Source: Sunxiuqinia dokdonensis (GTDB taxonomy: Bacteria; Bacteroidota; Bacteroidia; Bacteroidales; Prolixibacteraceae). From it: a DNA stretch of 55,189 nucleotides. The notes beneath the pieces were generated by a model. It was not told the DNA's origin. It did not search any database and was given only the letters and a program-made list of their open reading frames with translations. Of this stretch, positions 53,001 to 55,189 are shown piece by piece. Positions within the stretch are counted from its first letter, which is position 1, and every line of letters begins with the position of its first letter. Location: contig NZ_LGIA01000208.1 in the NCBI RefSeq assembly GCF_001270965.1, positions 1-55,189 on the forward strand. The letters are read 5' to 3'. The translations under genes and the position numbers were made by a program.

Positions 53001-53112
53001 GGGTTCCGCAGATGGAATTCACTGGGCTGTTTATGCGTCCGTAGGCGCGATCACCCTCTTGGCGATCTGGTCATACATCAATTACAAGAAGTTTGAGGAA
53101 ATCGCAGAATAG
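50065..53112 (+). CDS. ccsBA: fused cytochrome c synthase CcsBA (ResB-CcsA)
   Basis: System II cytochrome c synthase exports heme and attaches it to CxxCH motifs of apocytochromes. This 1015-residue fusion has a ResB/CcsB half (about 1-450: spans near the N-terminus, a large periplasmic domain, and a span around 415-440) and a CcsA half (about 710-1010) with the tryptophan-rich heme motif WGRYWGWDPKETWALI (about 913-928). Between them, residues about 460-478 (MAVVMLGLLFAGNQSMAQS) look like an embedded signal peptide before a second periplasmic stretch. Fusions of this kind are normal in Bacteroidota and Epsilonproteobacteria. No cytochrome gene such as nrfHA is in the window. Confidence 0.93.
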   Translation: MKRIYQFLVSTSFMGFLLLVMAFSMAIATFVESSYGTPAAKALVYNTHWFELVFLLLGISLIHNFLKYRQYTMKKLTVGIFHLSFIVIVIGAGITRYISFEGMMHIREGESADHIVSSDSYFTVEANGQEVTERVLFSELSPKEFSEKMEIDGQSVRIKSVGFVKDAVRTPVESHSGDPVVDFVISAGEGMENFTFGKGQLVNLGPATVGFEGQADVRFEQEGSQLFIVADRDMEIRSMAGGEPELVPAGTRSEVKLMHLYAFDGYLVLVKKFFEKAALRVAKGSPESSNEDAVIVEISDGERQAIVNVFGRAGQIGDPVTYLVGNTPVKLTYGSKPVHLPFSLKLHDFQLERYIGSESPSSFASEIQLLDPERDVKRDVRIFMNNTLQYRGYRFYQSSYDQDEGGTILSVNKDFWGTMVTYLGYLLLTVGMILSLFNKNSYFQFLVRHLKMSGKAKMAVVMLGLLFAGNQSMAQSPSTAGIPRLDEQLVEDFSQLWVHGRDGRIEPMSTLSSEILRKLSRKSTLNGMSSDEVVLSMHLFPELWRSVQFIKIDKEIAASIGLQDKYARVIDLFDLDGNYRITEQVRAAFAKAPAFRSKLDKEYIFLDERINISFMVFKGDLLTFFPPENQTDAWWAVGSNPTGYPAADSLFVNRSFNLLADGVKSDSDIQPRQIISTVAAFQEKFGAGILPSEQQKSAEMLYNKYQPFKRVFPWYLLVGFVLLIILFVNIFRQKPMHKITRYSFSGLIYLGFLIHTVGLIVRWYISGRAPWSNGYESMIYVAWAAMLSGIIFGRKYPMVLGTAAILSGITLFVAHLNWMNPEITPLVPVLKSYWLMIHVSIITASYGFLGLSAFLGILVLVLYAIMKKSNQKNVDHFIDQLTTISELSATIGLYMLTIGTFLGGIWANESWGRYWGWDPKETWALITAVIYAFIVHMRLIPSLRGRYNYNLATVIAFTSVLMTYFGVNYFLSGLHSYGKGSADGIHWAVYASVGAITLLAIWSYINYKKFEEIAE

Positions 53113-53251
53113 AATGTCGAATTCAAATAGTCAATTTTTGCTTTGCCAACATGAAGGTATTGAAGGAATTGCTGTTATTTTAAATGATTCTAAATAAGTT
53201 TGTTCTTTCGTGGAATAGATTAATGTCAATAGGTCTAGATGCTTGAAATGT

Positions 53252-53259
53252 TAACTTTG
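53252..53259 (+). promoter_or_regulatory. promoter -7 box of the acyl-CoA ligase gene
   Basis: TAACTTTG matches TAnnTTTG exactly and lies 34 bases before the start codon at 53294, in a 181-base gap after ccsBA. Confidence 0.55.
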
Positions 53260-53293
53260 CCCGGTTCACAAGGTTTTAACTAAATCAATAAAC

Positions 53294-55165
53294 ATGGGAA
53301 AAGATGTGAAGCGGACCTTCGACATTCTTGATTTATGTGCAAAGAACTACCCCCGCGAAGATGCCCTGGGCGGAAAAGCCAATGGCAAATGGTACACGTA
53401 CTCCACTGCTGAATACAAGGAAAAGTCTCACGAGTTTGCGATGGGCATGTTGGCGCTTGGGCTTCAGCCAGGCGACAAGGTTGCCACGGTAACGACCAAC
53501 CGGCCGGAATGGAACTTCGTCGATATGGGCCTGGCGATGGCCGGACTGGTGCATGTGCCCATTTATCCAACCATTGGCGAAGAGGAATACAGCTACATTT
53601 TGGAGCACGCCGAAGTGAAGTACGTGATTGTTGGCGATAAAAAGCTGTTCGAAAAAATCAATCCGGTAGCGCAGGCCATCGCATCAATTCAAGCCATGTA
53701 TGCTTTTGACGATTTCGACGGGTGCAAACACTTTCGCGAAATCATGGAACTGGGGAAAGCAAATGAGGGCGAGTGGGCGGCAAAGCTGGAAGAGATCAAG
53801 AACGCGGTGGGACCGGACGATTTGGCTACCATTATTTATACTTCGGGAACAACGGGTGTTCCGAAAGGAGTGATGCTCACCCAGGAAAATCTGGTTTCCA
53901 ACTTCACCACCCATGCCAAGATGCACGATCTGGGCGTGGGACACCGGGTCATCAGTTTCCTGCCGCTTTGCCATGTGTACGAACGAAGCGTGAATTATCA
54001 CTTCCAATACAAGGGCATGGGGGTTTATTACGTTGGGAATCTGGGACAGATTGTAGCTGCCATTAAAGAGATTAAGCCGCACATGTTTAACTCGGTTCCA
54101 CGTTTGTTGGAGCGGGTGTATGATGGTTTTGTGTCGAAAGGGAACGAGCTAACCGGAATAAAAAAGGTCATCTATTTTTGGGCGTTGAGCCTGACCCGCC
54201 ACTTCGAATACAATAAGAAATACAACCTTTTTGTAAGGATTCAGATTCGATTGGCCGATAAACTGATTTATTCAAAATGGCGCGAAGCTTTGGGCAACAA
54301 CATTGTGTATGTGGTGTCGGGTGGTGCGGCGCTTCAACCCCGGATTGCGCGTGTTTTGGGCATGGCGGGCATGCTCACCTTGGAAGGTTACGGACTCACC
54401 GAAACCTCGCCGGTTATCGCCGTGAATAATCCGGCTTTGAAAGAAATGAAAATTGGTACCGTTGGACCGGTGTTGGATGGAGTTGAAGTGAAAATTGCTG
54501 ATGATGGCGAAATTTTGTGCAAGGGCCCTTCGGTAATGAAAGGCTACTACAAGGCACCGGATCTAACCGCGGAGGTGATTGACGAAGACGGTTGGTTTCA
54601 TACCGGAGATATTGGCGTACTTGAGGCGGGGAAATACCTGAAAATTACCGATCGGAAGAAGGAGATGTTTAAAATGTCGGGCGGAAAGTACATCGCCCCG
54701 CAAATGATTGAGAATAAGCTGAAGGAATCTTTTTTCATTGAGCAGGCCATGGTCATTGGCGAAAATGAAAAGTTTGCCAGCGCACTGATTTCTCCCAATT
54801 TTGAGTACCTGCATGACTGGTGTTCGCAGCATAAAATTCATTTCCGCGACAACGAAGATTTGGTTCAAAAGAAAGAAGTGGTCGCACAACTTTTTAAAGA
54901 AGTGGCGGTCATTAATAAAACGCTGGGACAGCATGAAGAGATCAAGCGTTTTCGGCTGGTTTGTGAAGAATGGACCCCGCAAAGCGGTGAGTTGTCGCCA
55001 ACCTTGAAACTGAAACGCAATGTGGTCAGCAAAAAATACCAGCACATTATCGACGAAATCTACTCTTCGAAGCTCAACAATGGGGGCAACGGGCTGAAGT
55101 TTCCACGAGTCAAGGTGAACCTTCGTTTCGACATGAATGAATTGCTCAAAAAACTGAAAATATGA
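53294..55165 (+). CDS. long-chain fatty acid--CoA ligase
   Basis: A 623-residue AMP-forming ligase of the long-chain FadD15/FAA type. Motifs are YTSGTTGVPKGVMLTQ (about residues 182-197), the long-chain LPLCHVYERSV segment (about 222-232), YGLTETSPV (about 366-374), the hinge KITDRKKEMFKMSGGKYI (about 453-470) and the C-terminal SPTLKLKRNVV, which carries the catalytic lysine region. It activates long-chain fatty acids for membrane lipid use or breakdown, at the inner membrane. It is longer than the ligase at 36698-38350 and of a different branch. The gene ends 24 bases before the window edge, complete. Confidence 0.92.
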   Translation: MGKDVKRTFDILDLCAKNYPREDALGGKANGKWYTYSTAEYKEKSHEFAMGMLALGLQPGDKVATVTTNRPEWNFVDMGLAMAGLVHVPIYPTIGEEEYSYILEHAEVKYVIVGDKKLFEKINPVAQAIASIQAMYAFDDFDGCKHFREIMELGKANEGEWAAKLEEIKNAVGPDDLATIIYTSGTTGVPKGVMLTQENLVSNFTTHAKMHDLGVGHRVISFLPLCHVYERSVNYHFQYKGMGVYYVGNLGQIVAAIKEIKPHMFNSVPRLLERVYDGFVSKGNELTGIKKVIYFWALSLTRHFEYNKKYNLFVRIQIRLADKLIYSKWREALGNNIVYVVSGGAALQPRIARVLGMAGMLTLEGYGLTETSPVIAVNNPALKEMKIGTVGPVLDGVEVKIADDGEILCKGPSVMKGYYKAPDLTAEVIDEDGWFHTGDIGVLEAGKYLKITDRKKEMFKMSGGKYIAPQMIENKLKESFFIEQAMVIGENEKFASALISPNFEYLHDWCSQHKIHFRDNEDLVQKKEVVAQLFKEVAVINKTLGQHEEIKRFRLVCEEWTPQSGELSPTLKLKRNVVSKKYQHIIDEIYSSKLNNGGNGLKFPRVKVNLRFDMNELLKKLKI

Positions 55166-55189
55166 TTTGAAAAAATAAAAGGCCATCGA

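Overview
The window is a chromosomal segment of a Bacteroidota bacterium, most likely a marine or sediment member of the Bacteroidales/Marinilabiliales (the order is an inference). Supporting signs are promoter boxes matching the phylum's -7 consensus TAnnTTTG, the near absence of purine-rich ribosome sites, lineage-typical families (DUF1080, DUF6048/DUF6452, DUF4386, fused ResB-CcsA, HTH-cupin regulator plus acyl-CoA ligase), and the order coaX / outer-membrane protein / TPR / lptC / CNNM transporter / parvulin. About 50 protein genes are supported. No tRNA, rRNA, CRISPR array, phage or intact insertion sequence was seen.

Layout. 1-2651: possible partial divergent gene, then an overlapping operon DoxX - secreted DsrE-like protein - SoxB-like metallophosphoesterase, which looks like a small envelope sulfur module. 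2742-6727: phosphofructokinase (convergent), DUF1080 lipoprotein, atypical Asp/Glu racemase and 2,3-diketo-L-gulonate reductase. 6741-12428 (minus): tripartite RND efflux operon. 12776-22910: eight co-directional genes joining NAD synthesis (nadB, nadC), CoA synthesis (coaX) and envelope biogenesis (outer-membrane protein, TPR protein, lptC, CNNM/CorC transporter, parvulin foldase). 22983-23208: an unexplained array of 41-bp tandem repeats. 23311-26772: DUF1080 protein, Tat-exported aldo/keto reductase, SLOG-type carrier protein and two small membrane-associated genes.

27025-31088 is the most interesting block. A NikR-family ribbon-helix-helix regulator is followed by larE, larC and larB, the complete known set for the nickel-pincer nucleotide cofactor, and by a UreH/NiCoT-like membrane transporter. 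The NikR homologue lacks the nickel ligands of E. coli NikR, LarE carries the three-cysteine arrangement linked to a [4Fe-4S] cluster, and no larA enzyme is present here. Short tandem repeats sit inside and just after the operon.

31218-46372: DUF6048/DUF6452 pair, CDF metal transporter, CBM48 protein, MarC protein, DEAD-box helicase, acyl-CoA ligase with its HTH-cupin regulator, patatin phospholipase, a DUF4386/Crp pair flanked by structured non-coding DNA, and a minus-strand run M23 peptidase - MerR - Nif3-like - zinc-ribbon coiled-coil protein. 46654-55165: alaS with a long leader, two small minus-strand genes, the fused cytochrome c synthase CcsBA and a long-chain acyl-CoA ligase.

Starts were moved downstream wherever the longest frame began with GTG/TTG or with non-conserved residues while a signal peptide or family N-terminus began later. 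Family assignments come from reading motifs and remembered family sequences; no database search was run.
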